Positions 23,233 to 35,215 are shown, counted from the stretch's first letter. The stretch: DNA of 64,000 nucleotides from Notospermus geniculatus (GCA_002633025.1 NMRB01000155.1:473383-537382), one strand, 5' to 3'. Notes: generated from the letters alone by a model not told the origin. Numbers and translations: made by a program.

Positions 23233-23487
23233 GTAAGTAAGAAAGGATAGTTTAACCCTCTCTGTCCATTCCACCCCAACCATGTTGTGGGAGCCAATGA
23301 TGCTTAGGCTTGAGCCCTGATGGAAAAATCCAATACAATACTACCCCCCCCCCCCCACATTGTTTCCAAATCTTGGGGAAATGGGCTCATTTCCAGAGAT
23401 CATCCTGTGGCTGTCCTCGGTACTGTTTGCTTTCCCTGTGATGTAGTAGTCATCAATTTATATGTTATAATCGTTCGTCTATTGCAG

Positions 23488-23900
23488 ACATGAGTACCTC
23501 GAGGACGGGACAGTCCGTTTGACAATCACCAACACGACAGCTGACGATGAGGGCGACTACACGGTCAAGGCCGTCAATGAGATAGGGGTCGCCAAGACTG
23601 GCTGCGAGGTCCTCATCAACGAACCCCCAGCATTCATCAAGAAACTTAAAGACATTGAAACAAAACAGGATACGAACATTCGGTTCCAGTGCGAGGTGAC
23701 GGGTGTACCGGATCCAACCGTCACGTGGTACAAGGCGGAGACGAAAATCGAACCGAGTGAGCGGTTCCTTCCTCACCAAAAGGAGGACACGTGTACTCTG
23801 GACATACTCAACGTTGTCTGTGAAGACACCGAGACGTACACTTGTAATGCCAAAAACTCTGTCGGGGAGGCGACGACGTCAGCGACACTGCGTGTTCAAG
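23488..23900 (+). CDS. Exon: end of Ig 5 and all of Ig 6
   Basis: Acceptor GTCTATTGCAG phase 2, donor CAAG|GTCTGT phase 1. It finishes Ig5 (EDGTVRLTITNTTADDEGDY, then VKAVNEIG) and contains the complete Ig6. Ig6 has PPAFIKKLKDIETKQDTNIR, QCEVTGVPDPTVTWYKAETK and ETYTCNAKNSVGEATTSATL. Ig6 keeps both Cys and the C-strand Trp. Confidence 0.9.
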
Positions 23901-25654
23901 GTCTGTGGTCCTGATGTATGCATGTGTCTACATCTGCCAATGATTTTAGTGTTTATATTGATGGTGAACCATGATGTTGGGCAAAGCTGTGAGACTTCTC
24001 TGCGTATGCGACTTGTGTGAAATATTGTATCAAAAATTTAGTATTCAAGTATTTCGTGATGCCATAGAAAAAACTGCGGTTTAATTAGGCTTTAGCTTCA
24101 GTCCTAGGCATGTACTTTCCCTAATCCTAGACAAGCTTAAAAAGCTTCGCGTTTCAGCCGAATATCTCAGGTCCCAAATAATGAAGAACAGACAATTATT
24201 GCTTTCGCTTCCTAACTGTAGTCTCAAGCATTGCCCAAGTCATGGTTCACTTTTCCAAACCCAGCACCTGCATTCTGCATGCTTTATTCTATTACTTTAG
24301 CCCATTCACTGCTGAGCTGCACAAGAGTACAGTAATCTTTTGACTGTCAGTTCAACCATTTACTTTATTTTTACTCCTATCTCTTGTAAATACACCGATC
24401 TTTTATATTTGAGTATTTTTCCTTTTCTAAATATTCTCATAGTTCAGTAAAGATCTCATTGAAAGCTTTGAGGTACCTTTACAAAAAGTTTGAATTTCAC
24501 CACCATCAGATTTGAAGGCTCAAAGTTATCTCTTATAACAAAGCAAGTCGCCCAACATCATTTACATTTACAGTACCCTTCCTTATTTCATGCCCAAGAT
24601 GCACACCGGTGTACACTGACCTCATGAATAGTGTGCGCCAGCACACTCATGTGCACCAGCCTTAAAAATGGTGTGCACCTTGATGTGCAGTTCAGCAGTG
24701 AAAACCAGAAAATAAAACAGGTGTGAAAATGCTTTCTAGTTCTTTTGGCATGTTAAACTTTTCGTAGTTTACGTGTGTTGACCATAGTTTGTAGAAATCC
24801 TGACACAAACCAAAAATATCAACAAAATAGAACTTTGAATTTAGGTTTGTTACTGTAGACATCAAGATTTTGTGCCAGACAGTTGAAATGTGAGCACAGG
24901 CTGTTTGCATTTTCACACAATTATCGTGATATTTCCCTGATATGCAGGTTGCTCATTATAATCTCAGATGAGTGGTTTGGCTTTTCTGACAGAATGAAGT
25001 AACCAGGTTCGGCCTGTGTGTTTTAACTCTGTGAAGGCCAATTGCAATGAAAAAAATGGGCTCTCCAAACTACGAAGGTTGTTGCTTGGCTGATGCCTTG
25101 GTAGGGCTATTTACAACTTGTGATGTTATGGAAAACGTTGCAGTACCCACTGTGGAAGGCTGTGCCTTGCGAGGACATTTTTTTCCAAAATAACCTCTTC
25201 CGTGTTTGCACCGAACAGTTCACTTTATATTAGTGTTATTAAGGACACCATGTTGATCTAGTCAAACACAAATAGATTCAGACTAGTTTGTGATCATAAA
25301 TGTATACAAGGTTAACTACGTCCAATGCACTTGGTTTTATATGCCTATGAAACACAGCAGACTGCTGCTCCAAAAGTCTAGAACAAGAGACAATGTAGGT
25401 GTTGAGAAATTATATTATTATGCTTCATAACTGGTATGACCAGTCATATATGCTAAGAATTTGATTCAGGTGAATGTGAATATTTAATCACTTTAATCCA
25501 CATATCTAATCAGACAAAATGTGAAGTTATGTATAACAAAGTATTCTAAAGTTTTGTAGTCAAATTTACTATAACTATCATATCTATGAAAATATCTAAC
25601 CAAGAAATAATGCACTCATATTATTTTCTGACAATCGGGCAGACATTTCAGGCT

Positions 25655-25835
25655 TCTCTCCTGATTGGTCCCCTTTTAACCAATCAAAATGCACCATGCC
25701 AGTCAAAGCAAATGGTTGGCTATTGTGTGGACATCATATTCATACAGTAAGCCAATTACAGAGTGATAAGCCAGCCAGTTTAAAAATTCAACCAATCAGA
25801 TGCCATATGCTAATGATTATGCAAATGTGCCAACC
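25655..25835. promoter_or_regulatory. CCAAT-box and octamer cluster
   Basis: Within 180 bp there are CTGATTGGTCC (25661), AACCAATCAAAA (25679), AGCCAATTAC (25751), AACCAATCAGAT (about 25790) and CAACCAATGG (about 25832), on both strands. ATTATGCAAAT, an octamer-like site, lies near 25815. Such clusters mark NF-Y/POU-type enhancers or promoters, but could also be chance or part of a repeat. Confidence 0.35.
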
Positions 25836-26419
25836 AATGGCGTTGTAGATGAGGAGATGTATGTAAATGACAGGACAAGTGGAAATAGTTTTTAGTGGAC
25901 AGAATTTTGAATGTATTTTGTATGTAGAAATAGGTCAGGTTTTTATACGAGTTTATATACTTTGCAGTGGGACTATGTGACTTTATTAAACAAACACTCC
26001 AGACTTTGATAATGCAACAGTATTTAGGGCAAGTGGGGTGTCAAACATGATGAACTTATACTTTTTGATCAAAATCATTTTGAACATTTTTAACTCAATT
26101 CAAACTAATGTCAAATGTAGGATGTCTGTAGAGAGTCACGTAGAACAGGTGTGTACCAAGTACTGTGATATTTTAAGGACATCTTGGAGGGCAACACCAG
26201 TTCATCTGCTTATAAACTGTATAGTAAGGTGCCAGTACCTTCAAGTGGCTTGTTTGTGACAAAAGCATCAGGTTGTTATTGAAATCTGTATCAGATATGA
26301 TGCTAGTTTGCAGGGGTGGATGGCTTGATGTATGGACACTTAACCATGTCATATCTGACGTGACTTTGCTTTAATTCTGATGTATCCTATAATTAACCAA
26401 TTTCCTGTGCCCCACAGTG

Positions 26420-26720
26420 GAAGGTTTCAATTCAGAATGTGACCTCTGTGACCTCATTGACCTTTGTGACCTCATTGTTTGACCTTCACACAGAAAGGTC
26501 ATTGTTCATACCTTGACCTTTTTGAGGTCATTGTGAATTGGAAAAAAACATGTCCCAGAGCAGAGTGGAAGGCTTCAGTTCAAATATCACTTTTGTGGCC
26601 CCATTTGCTTGACCTTGAACCACAAGGTCACTGTATTGACCTTGACCTTAATACTGAATTCATGGTGAATTGAAACCTTCTGACGACCTTGACTACTTTA
26701 TTTGACCTTGACCCCTGCTT
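26420..26720. repeat. TGACCT-rich degenerate repeat
   Basis: About fifteen TGACCT or AGGTCA hexamers occur in 300 bp, in two diverged copies that begin GGAAGG(T/C)TTCA(A/G)TTCA at 26420 and 26567. The hexamer is a nuclear-receptor half-site; such simple repeats are common in some invertebrate genomes. Confidence 0.55.
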
Positions 26721-27094
26721 TATGCATCCATTCTGTTGCACGCTTGTGTAACTTTTATTTCCGTTGCTTTTATTTAATAAAAGGGAAAGATATTTGACAT
26801 TATGTTTTACTTCCTTTTATTTTGATTTCATACTTTTAGTTTCTAACATTGCACAGGTTTTGGAAAGTGTTTTATTGAATTTGCCATCAGAAAAGAGCTG
26901 AACTTTTTTGAGTGTTCGAAGCCAAAACATTGAATGTGATGTGCAGATCTGAGGGTTGCAAACCTAAATTATTTTGTCATATAAAAATTGGGCCTAAATG
27001 TTATTGGATGTCTTTCCAAATGCTGCTATCGATCAGTCCTAACGAGGTCAGAAATGGCCTGCTGCCTCGCTTCATAATCTTAGTGCTGCCATCT

Positions 27095-27295
27095 ATAGAG
27101 GCCTTGCAAATGACGTCACAAGCCGCCATGCTGGGGGGCACATACTGCAGAGGCGCAGCGAAATGTCCCAATGACGTTACGTCAAACACTGGCGTCGCGC
27201 ACTTCACGCAGGCCACGTCACGGTCAGCTCACACCTCTGCCCACTTGCCCCTCAGCATGGCCGCCAGGATGACGTCATTGCAAGGCCTCTATTGG
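27095..27295. mobile_element. Inverted-repeat element
   Basis: The left arm begins CCATCTATAGAGGCCTTGCA at about 27090. The right arm, read back from about 27298, is CCACCAATAGAGGCCTTGCA. Arms of about 65 bp continue through TGACGTCA and GCCATGCTG with several mismatches. Confidence 0.65.
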
Positions 27296-27479
27296 TGGAA
27301 GTAAAAGCTTTGTAAAAACTTAAAGCTCCCTTCTCTAATCTAGGCTTCCTAACCTTGCACTCAAATGATCCATGTATAGAGCCTGACATCTAATTCCTTA
27401 AAGCTGCCTGGAATCGTTCAGTGATGTGTGATGAAAATAATCTAAAGCTTTTGTATAGCACTCTCCACTGTTGTATAGA

Positions 27480-27575
27480 TCAGTTCAAATTAGGTCGTCG
27501 TTTATGACGTCATGGCGATTTCTTGGCAACCCGCACATGCGCAGTAGCCATTTTCCTTGACAACGCGGAGGCTGG
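27480..27575 (+). promoter_or_regulatory. Candidate internal promoter and untranslated first exon
   Basis: TGACGTCA (CRE), ACATGCGCAG (NRF-1-like) and GCCATTTTCC (YY1-like) precede GACAACGCGGAGGCTG|GTGAGT, a strong splice donor at 27572. The region is richer in CpG than its surroundings, and a full TGCGCATGCGC lies downstream at about 28025. A transcript starting here would splice to Ig7 at 31740. This is inference only. Confidence 0.3.
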
Positions 27576-28604
27576 TGAGTTTACATTGGTTTCAACGAAG
27601 GATTCCGGCAATCGGCAGCATTTTTGGTGGTTCTCTTCGATATTTCTGCAGGGGAGCCCTTAATTACACTGTGAACGGGTCTGGTAACAGTTGAGGAACG
27701 GAAAAATCACTGGTTTCCCCGCTGGTTTCCCAAAGTTTGAGCGAAGAATGGAGTGAATTCGCGATCGACCGGCCACGTGCATCGCCATTTTTGTCCATTC
27801 GTAGACCCAACCTGGGCAAAATTTTCTGTAAATCTCACCCGATTTTCATGATGGTAACGATTTTCAGGAGCACCAGGTGATTATCTCAAGGACCCACACA
27901 CTTATAAACACATAGCTGGGCGAAAAGCCCACAGAAAACGGCAAAATGTGCGACCCACCGGCAAATCCTTCGTTGAAAGCCATTAAAACATCGACTTCCG
28001 GCTTGGACCAAGGAAAACAGCAAAATGCGCATGCGCGAATTATCCATGGCAATGACCTAATTACGAAGTTTGATCTCATCTATAGTCACAAAGTCTTCAC
28101 CAGTTTCTCCAGAAACCTTTCTGGGGAACTCAAGGAGCTCATTCAGAGCATCACTTGATCCTTTCAGACCAGTTGAGAATACAAAGTGGCGACGAGGCCT
28201 GGCATTGAACCAATGACATCTTGGTCTTGAGTCCCACACTCAGCCACTGCACCACTGTCCTCCCCAATTCTAATGTATGTTTTAAATTTCTCATCCCTGT
28301 GAGGCACTTTAGTAGGTTGTTAGGCCTACCAGACCAAGATAAGGGACCCTTGCTGTCATGAGAGACGGGTGTGGTCATGTAGCCTGATATTTGCACCGTA
28401 AGATGTTACATGTGGAAATCTTTCTTGGGTACAAGTTCAACTCCTTGAATGTTTGGGGAAAGAGGGCGATTAAAATCATTCAAATATGAACCCTTTCCAC
28501 AGCCTGTGCTTGACTTGATTTGACAGGGTTTGAGTTTGCATGGTGTGTTGTTAGTTCAAGTTGATCACTAACAAGTTGGACCGGACCAGAGCTACCCAAC
28601 AGGC

Positions 28605-28770
28605 CTGAGGCGGCACTGCGAGAATAGGAGCAGTCAGCCGCGCATATTGCCAACAGATGGCAGCAAAGTCTTAGCGGACCAATGTACAGGAAAATCTATG
28701 TGATTGCTGCTCGTTCGATATGACTGGGTCCGCTAGATGCATTGAATTGGGCCGTAGTGACATCTAGTGG
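28605..28770. repeat. Dispersed repeat, copy 1
   Basis: 'ggagcagtcagccg.gc.tat.gcca.cagatggcagcaaag' and 'gcattgaattgggcc.tagtgacatcta.tggtcaact' match the copy at about 36575-36735. Non-coding; class unknown. Confidence 0.65.
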
Positions 28771-28833
28771 TCAACTCGCTGACAGCTCCTATAAAACCTG
28801 TGAGGTGTTCAACTCTGTGAAAGGCTGAGAGGT

Positions 28834-28938
28834 CATCCTCCCACAGCAGGGTTGTTACATCGCTCCTCTTCATTCATTCATACAGAGAGTGAGAGTGTAT
28901 GAAGAGGAGCGAGACCAAAGCCCTGCTGTCGGAGGATG
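28834..28938. mobile_element. CAGCAGGGTT / AAGCCCTGCTG hairpin repeat
   Basis: CATCCTCCCACAGCAGGGTT and CGCTCCTCTTCAT on the left are inverted on the right (GAAGAGGAGCGAGACCAAAG then CCCTGCTGTCGGAGGATG). The same element occurs at 43067-43166 and 49742-49838. Confidence 0.7.
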
Positions 28939-31401
28939 TGAAACTGAAAGCTCAACAGATGAGGACGTGTCTCCCTTCACTGATCCCTTGTCCAACAAAG
29001 GCCGCCCCTTGATTAACTTCTCTTGGATGACTTGACCAAAAAATATCTGGAACAGGACAAGTGGTATCACTCCCATAAATACCTCGGCCCTCGATCTAGT
29101 TACAGTTCACTCAATAAAAAGAAAGATCTTTCTCAAGTTGAAGGAATCCATTGATGGAAGAATGCCGTTGTGTATTGACTTAGTCCAAGAGTTGTGTTTG
29201 CCTTCTCTATCCATAATTTTTCTTCCTGTTGTCTAGAGCATTCACGCAGAACTTCAAATCTCTTAAAAGTTAAATGACTTTACTTTCTATTGACTTTAAG
29301 CAAATATCTCTTGACCCTTGGCGTAGGATGTTTACCGTACCCATCCTATATGAGCCTACAGGCTTGCACCAAAACTTGGTCGTGAATCAAGGCCTACCGA
29401 TCTTGCATAAAAAACACAAAAAGTGGGTGTAGTTCGTGTGATTCACTTTATTTTCAAAGAGTGGACTGCTGATCAACAGATAAGAATGTTATCCTCATCC
29501 CAAGTCCTACATGTACTGAGAAGGCTGACTCAATGGGCTGCTCAGAGTGGTGAAGTTCAAATATGTTGTGTCATACCAGCGATGCCATCTGAGCCTCACC
29601 TCTCAATTCAGTTGGCTCTCGTAAGACCAGTTAATCCTGATGGTGTAGACTCCTCTCCCCCCCCCCCCACACCAGAAGGTTCCATCTTTCATGTTATGTA
29701 TCTCGTTGTTTCAGATGAAGGGGGTGGTAGGTAGATTAAAACATCAGCACGGACAAAATCCCCTGTTCAACATATATTCTTGTCTTGTTATCATGTATTG
29801 TTCTATAGTCTTTTATCATGTATTGTTTCTATTGTAGAGTCTTATTATCATGTATTGTTTTTACAGTAGAGTCTTGTTATAATGTATTGTAAAGTTATTC
29901 CAGAACGTCATTGAATGATGTCATGTATTGTAATGTTATTAAATTCAAGTTACATGCTTTTAACTGCAAACAGTGCTGGAGTAAATATACTTGTATAATG
30001 GAAACTTTTAAACTGCAAAAGGTATTTCATATCCATCTGAGAATTACTATCGTAAAATACCCCATGTTCTTTCAAAATTTGCCACAATTGGGGAACTTTA
30101 TTTTACTCCAGCAGTGTTGAACCCTGACATGCACACTTTCAGTTCATCCTCCAGTTTCCTTTGGCTTCTGTCTGCAGCACACTTCCCATAGTTACATACA
30201 CTCTCCTCTTCCTTAGGTTCTCAGTGCTTCTTAGCGCTCGCTCCCTTTGTCACCACTCACGAGGATGATGAAGGGAGGAAAGGCTAAGAACCAGTGATTA
30301 TCTCAGGATGCACTCTCCCTGTCCAATGCTTCTAGCTCTAGTGTAGGCTACTCAGGAGTCCTGCATTCCTCTTGCTAATTTTGCAAATAGATTCATCTCC
30401 ACTTTTTCCGCCTCAGTCCAAACACTGCAGACATTTATACCTCGCTGTCACCAATTTTGACAGGTCAGGCCTATTCCAAAAGCATTCCTCATATGATCTC
30501 ATCAAGAGATCTTATGCATTGATTCTTCTTCATTATCACCATCACTACCAACAGATTTCTGGTAAGCATTTCTTTTATATTTCCATTGGAAAGGGTTCTC
30601 AGTGGAATGTTAGGAATCAAGTGTTCTGGGTGCATGTTTGGTGCCATCAAATTAAACATTGAGGGTTGTGGTTGCAAGATTTTGCCAACAGGTCAAGGTT
30701 CTGGGTGCAGTGTTTTCGTAATTTTCTTGTCTCAAAAAGGTCTCTAATAACTCGTTCTACTGGTCAGGGTCTGTTTTCCATGTTTGGCTCTTGATTGAGT
30801 AGTAGAGGTCCATGGTGTCTTCATAAGTCTTGAGGAAGGCTTGCCCCTCTGTGGGGAGGGGGACCCCCCCCCCCATGAGTTTGTGGGTTTTATTTGAGTT
30901 TGTCGGTTTTATGTTGTATTTCTCAGCTTGTTGGTGATGGGTTTGCATGTGGTGAGGTTCAGGATGAGTCCCAACACTGGAGGTAAGGAGGATACACCTG
31001 GTATAGTAGTCAAAATGTCAAGGTGGCATTGGGCAACCTTCTCTTTCACTTCTACTGCATGTCAGCTGAGTGCCTGCTCCATGGGCCTCTTGTTGTTGTA
31101 GAAGCCATCAGGGGAAGTTCATTTTCATCATTCAAACCATTCTTTTTTCGTTTCAAGACTGCACGTTGTCGACAAGTAGCAAAATCTGATCCTTTTTTGG
31201 ACCTAAACAGTAGGTGATGTTACAGTAGCAAACATCGCATGTTAAGTTTTAGAGACAATCTTCCTACTGCACCAGTCAGCTTCTTACTTATTACCCTCTC
31301 ACACCATAAACACAGCACAGCTTCTCAGCTGAGCACAAGGCCCATGGGCCTCTTGTTACCCGCTCCCACCTCTAAAGCACAGCACACCTTCCCTGATCCG
31401 C

Positions 31402-31563
31402 TATAGATCGTTTTCACGATGTAACTCTGACAGTGTCCGCCATAATGACGTTGCGCGTTTTGCCCACCAGCAGCCAATGCATTTTGCGTTTCTGCTGGTG
31501 GGCAAAACGCGTAACGTCATTATGGCGGACACTGTCAGAGTTACGTCGTGAAAACGATCTATA
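31402..31563. mobile_element. Near-perfect 162 bp palindromic MITE
   Basis: Arms of about 70 bp (TATAGATCGTTTTCACGA.. and its complement) differ at only two positions, around a roughly 17 bp loop. TATA at both outer edges is compatible with a TA target duplication, as in Tc1/mariner-type MITEs. It lies 176 bp before the Ig7 exon. Confidence 0.85.
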
Positions 31564-31739
31564 CTGCCAAAATAACTAAAATACAATGCCTAAATGACAA
31601 TATGATAACCTCTCAGCCCCTATGTTTACTAGGGTTCTGTGACGGTCACCCCAAGCCCCCAGTGTTTACTAAAGGGTCTTGTGATGGCCCCCTTGCATGC
31701 CCCCTTGTCTCGTCGCTGTACTGTGTCTCTCCTATTCAG

Positions 31740-32018
31740 AACCTGCCAAGGTCGTCGACGGCCCAAAGAAGGTGTACGCCGAGAAAGGTGGCGTGGTCAC
31801 CATAACGTGTACCATCAGGGGTACGCCGAACCCGACCATCAACTGGATCAAGAAACGTAAACCATTCCTTAAGCCGAGCAAGAAGTACGTGATAGAGTCG
31901 ACCCCGACGACGGCAACAATCACCATCAAGGATGTGAAGAAAGATGATTTCACCAACTTCATCCTGGTCATCGAGAACCCGCTCGGCAAGGATTCGTTCA
32001 CCGTCGAAGTCATCGAAG
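31740..32018 (+). CDS. Exon: Ig domain 7
   Basis: 93 codons, phase 1-1, one domain per exon. Acceptor CTCCTATTCAG, donor GAAG|GTAGGT. It reads PAKVVDGPKKVYAEKGGVVT, TCTIRGTPNPTINWIKKRKP, then strand E ATITIKDVKKDD. Strand F is FTNFILVIENPLG, where Leu or Val replaces the usual Cys. It is a lone exon between two long introns and is basic on one face. It may be an alternatively included domain. Confidence 0.9.
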
Positions 32019-32074
32019 GTAGGTGTCTACGTTATCGAGGATGCATAGGCCTATGTTCTGATTTCATGACCACT

Positions 32075-32160
32075 GTAACGAAACATGACCATTTTCCTAC
32101 TCTCCCAGCTAGTGTGACATGTCTCTTTAGCTCAGATGGTAGGGCGTTGTGTTTTCTCGT
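32075..32160 (+). mobile_element. tRNA-derived SINE, copy 1 (fragment)
   Basis: CTTTAGCTCAGATGGTAGGG gives an A box, preceded by the same 'aa(c)ataaccat.ttcctact' leader as the copy at 32799. The B box is lost. Confidence 0.6.
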
Positions 32161-32798
32161 GCAAGTTGGCTGTAATGGGCAATTCATCATTGTTGGTTTT
32201 CTTATGGCTTATGCTAGACCATTGGCACAAGCAACTGTCCATCGTTGAGTTTCCCATACAGAACCACTTGCCAAAAATAAACTCTCTAGTGGACCAGCGC
32301 CCTAAGAAACAGAATGTCCCCGATTCCAATCCTTATAACGTCACATGGGCCTACATTCTGACTTTAAGAAAGTAAGTCCCGCTCTTGACCTTCTCCAATG
32401 ACAATATGTGTTACTTGATATCACCTAGTAATGTGACTCGATTTACGAACTCATGGACTGGCTCAGTTACCCATGGAGTACCTGTTATGGTATCATATTC
32501 CATGGTCTTAGACCCTTCAGAAGACATCGCGAGATCTTATTTCATGTGGCCCTGTAATGAGGCCTAACACCATCCCTCATGCTGTCGTAACAGCCCACTT
32601 GGTGGGACAGTGACATTTTGGCCAATAAATTGGTAGAATGAGACTCAAAGCCTAGAGGTCTGGGGTTCAAATCCCACAGTACGAGACCTTTCCCCTGAAG
32701 GTCTGGAGTTCAAATCCTTGTCATGGCACTTCATTTCTTGACATTGGCATTCAGCCCATTTCATCTCTTCTCTCTCTGTCCTTTTGGGACGCCCCAGT

Positions 32799-32925
32799 GT
32801 AACATAACCATGTTCCTACTAGCTCAGCTGTGGGGACGAGTCTCTTTAGCTCAGGTGGTAGAGTGTTGGATTCAGTAGCAGAAGGTCCCTGGTTCAAATC
32901 CCGGCGCGACTCTTTATTTCTTTGC
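32799..32925 (+). mobile_element. tRNA-derived SINE, copy 2
   Basis: A box TTTAGCTCAGGTGGTAGAG (about 32846) and B box GGTTCAAATCC (32891-32901) lie 30 bp apart in a tRNA-like head. The head has no matching acceptor stem. The same leader and head occur at 32075 and, inverted, at 37415-37545. Confidence 0.75.
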
Positions 32926-33487
32926 ACTAGGAACGTTGCCAAATTCATCCCGTCTCCATCGACTAAATCCGAACTCAGAAAAGCAATAACTTTGATTACT
33001 TCCTCTTCAAGTATTTTATTTCCTCTCTAAGTATTTATTACGTTATAACATCAAGTCCATTAAATGGAATTTGTCCGCTGATATCAAAAGACCTCTAACT
33101 TTCACTTGATCAAAACGTGACAAAAAGTGAGTGGTTAGAAGAACTATTGTTCCCTAAACCTGACCTCAATATTATCTCAAGGGGGAGGCCAAATTTTTGG
33201 CATTCATACCTGCCTGTCTTGTACGTATGCGAGATGATAAGGTGGTTAGTTTGACAGGGGTCATCTCAGAAGTTATCCAAGTCATGATAGTATTGGTGTC
33301 ATCGGGCCTAGTCAGAGTGGTCCCGTGGAAACAACTGTGCTTGTCATTGTGGAGGTTGTGGGTTCAGTTACTGGTCTTCATCTTTCTTCATGTGATAGAG
33401 AAGGTGACTGTCTTTGATGGTGTAGGTTTCTCTCCCGGTGCTCCAGTTTCCTCCTGCTATACATTTATTTGCCCAATATTGTCTAAT

Positions 33488-33840
33488 TGTGACCTGCTCC
33501 AGCAAAAGTAGGCACTTGTCGCAACCGAGGAGAGGGTTAGGAGCCTTTTAGACCTCAATAGCTGGGCCCGGTTGCACGAAACTCACGACAGCGCTATCTT
33601 GGTGTTAGCGCTATCTTCATGTTAGATGACGTAAAAATCCATTGTTCTTTTACGTCATTTAACATCAAGTTAGCGCTAACACCAAGATAGCGCTGTCGTG
33701 AGTTTCGTGCAACCGGGCCCTGAAATGTATGTCTCTGCAGGTTGACAATAGTAGTGGACAGCAGTGATAATAGTTGAGTAAACTGATGACCAATGATGAT
33801 CACCTGCAACGAGTGCCTGCTTTTACTGGAGCGGGTCACA
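33488..33840. mobile_element. TGTGACCYGCTCC MITE interrupted by another MITE
   Basis: The ends TGTGACCTGCTCCAGCAAAA and ..TTTACTGGAGCGGGTCACA are inverted. The internal sequence matches 6575-6767 except for a 157 bp insertion between 'caatagct' and 'gaaatgta'. Confidence 0.85.
33564..33720. mobile_element. Nested foldback MITE, GGGCCCGGTTGCACGAAAC ends
   Basis: Arms of about 73 bp are inverted copies with about four mismatches, separated by a roughly 10 bp loop; both arms carry GCGCTATCTTGGTGTTAGCG. It sits inside the older element at 33488-33840, which gives their relative age. Confidence 0.88.
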
Positions 33841-35134
33841 ATTGACTCTCAAATCAACATCTTCTGGTTGCTTTGCGATAGATCTCGATAAAATAAGTCA
33901 TACTAACACAACTATGATCGACTGAGAAGCCACCTGTAGGCCTACCCATCCTTGTCACTATCAAACTGCTGTCAGGATTCTGTCAACTCTTGTCCTGATA
34001 AACCTATCACCAGTCAACCAATCTATTGATTGGTGCAGCTTAAGAACTTCCTATGATAAACATAACGATATGGTCCCCAACAGGTATGACCAAGTTCTGG
34101 TACTTGTCCCAGATCATAAGTTGTGTAGAAGGCGGTGTCTCTGTCCTCAGTCATTCATATTACGTACATACACCTGGTCAGGTAAACATACGACATTCCT
34201 GATCGGGGCTCGTTAGAGTGGACCTCCTCCAATACATATACTCCTTCGTTTTCGTAGAACTATTGGGTAAAACCTCATCGGAAGTGGCATTTCAAGATTT
34301 CGTAATTACGTTCACTCCACTTGGATTTTATCTCCACATTTGAGCTGCGGAGTTAGTAATAACTTGTGTGTGTTTAATTTCGTTCCATGATGGACGTCGA
34401 CGCATTACACATCTTTGTTGACATAGTTTGACAGGAATTTTCGAGATAATGTTCTGACGTCAGTCGTTCCAGAGGTTTAGTGGATGACGGGACATCACTC
34501 AATTTCTGAATAGTTTGAATTTTTGAACACAATTCATTTGTCGTTGTTCGTGTCCTATGTCTGACTTGACCACTCCGATCCAGCGACTTGGGAGATACAT
34601 TTTGATGCAGTTGGGGATTACAGTTGTGGTACATTTGTGTCAGATTTGGTGACTCTAGCACTGCGCTGATGTAACATTCAATTTAGGAGGGATACAGGAG
34701 ATTATCCATCCCGTAGACAGGGATCATCCACCCACGCTGACAGCTCAGGAGACATTCGAGTGTCAGAAGCTCCCACCACCCATCTCGATTTCTCAGTTCA
34801 TCTTCTCCACTTGCATCTTTCGTCCTCGGGTCTCCGTCAGTTGTGTGTATCGACCCACGACAATGACGTGACTTTGAGTCTTCCTTCTATCCTCAAAAAC
34901 TTTCGACCACCTTTATTTGGGGGACGTTCTACATGATTCAGCTATGGACCACCATGAACAATGAGGTTGTTTAAGAGTCTTACACTGGTCCAGGTCAAGA
35001 CGAATGCGACGTTGGACTACGTGTGTTTGGGATTAAGTCCCCGCTCATGGCTTCTCTTGAATGGTAAGTCAGACTTCATGAAGACGACAGGATATTTTAC
35101 TCATGTGAGCTGTAGCCGTGCACACTGTGGGACG

Positions 35135-35215
35135 TCCCAGTGGCATAGTGGAGGCATCGGCACCTATCACAACTGAGGTATGGGGATCAATCCCCGTTCA
35201 GACCCGCTCTTCAAG
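35135..35215 (+). mobile_element. tRNA-like SINE fragment
   Basis: CCCAGTGGCATAGTGGAGGC looks like an A box and GGGATCAATCCCCGTTC like a B box, but no acceptor stem pairs. Downstream 'ctccgggcactctggtttcctc' is also seen near 33436. Confidence 0.45.

Larger units (their letters stand above)
23901..31739. other. 7.8 kb intron rich in repeats and promoter-like motifs
   Basis: Phase 1 on both sides, so no coding exon is required here. It contains a CCAAT/octamer cluster (about 25655-25835), a TGACCT-rich stretch (26420-26720) and an inverted-repeat element (27095-27295). A promoter-like segment with a donor site lies at 27480-27575. Also present are dispersed repeats (28605-28770, 28834-28938), ATCATGTATTGT tandem copies (29790-29935), poly-C tracts near 29660 and 30868, and a 162 bp hairpin (31402-31563). 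The rest holds nothing recognisable. Confidence 0.7.

Noticed and set aside
29423-29734. Open frame of 103 codons in the large intron
   Set aside because: No splice sites in the right phase, ends in a poly-C tract, and no recognisable protein features.
31402-31563. microRNA precursor or rho-independent terminator
   Set aside because: Length, perfect arms and TATA flanks fit a MITE better, and no bacterial context exists.
32846-32901. Functional tRNA gene (also 35845-35935 and 37440-37500 minus strand)
   Set aside because: A and B boxes are present, but acceptor stems do not pair and the same head recurs with a shared leader. These are SINEs.
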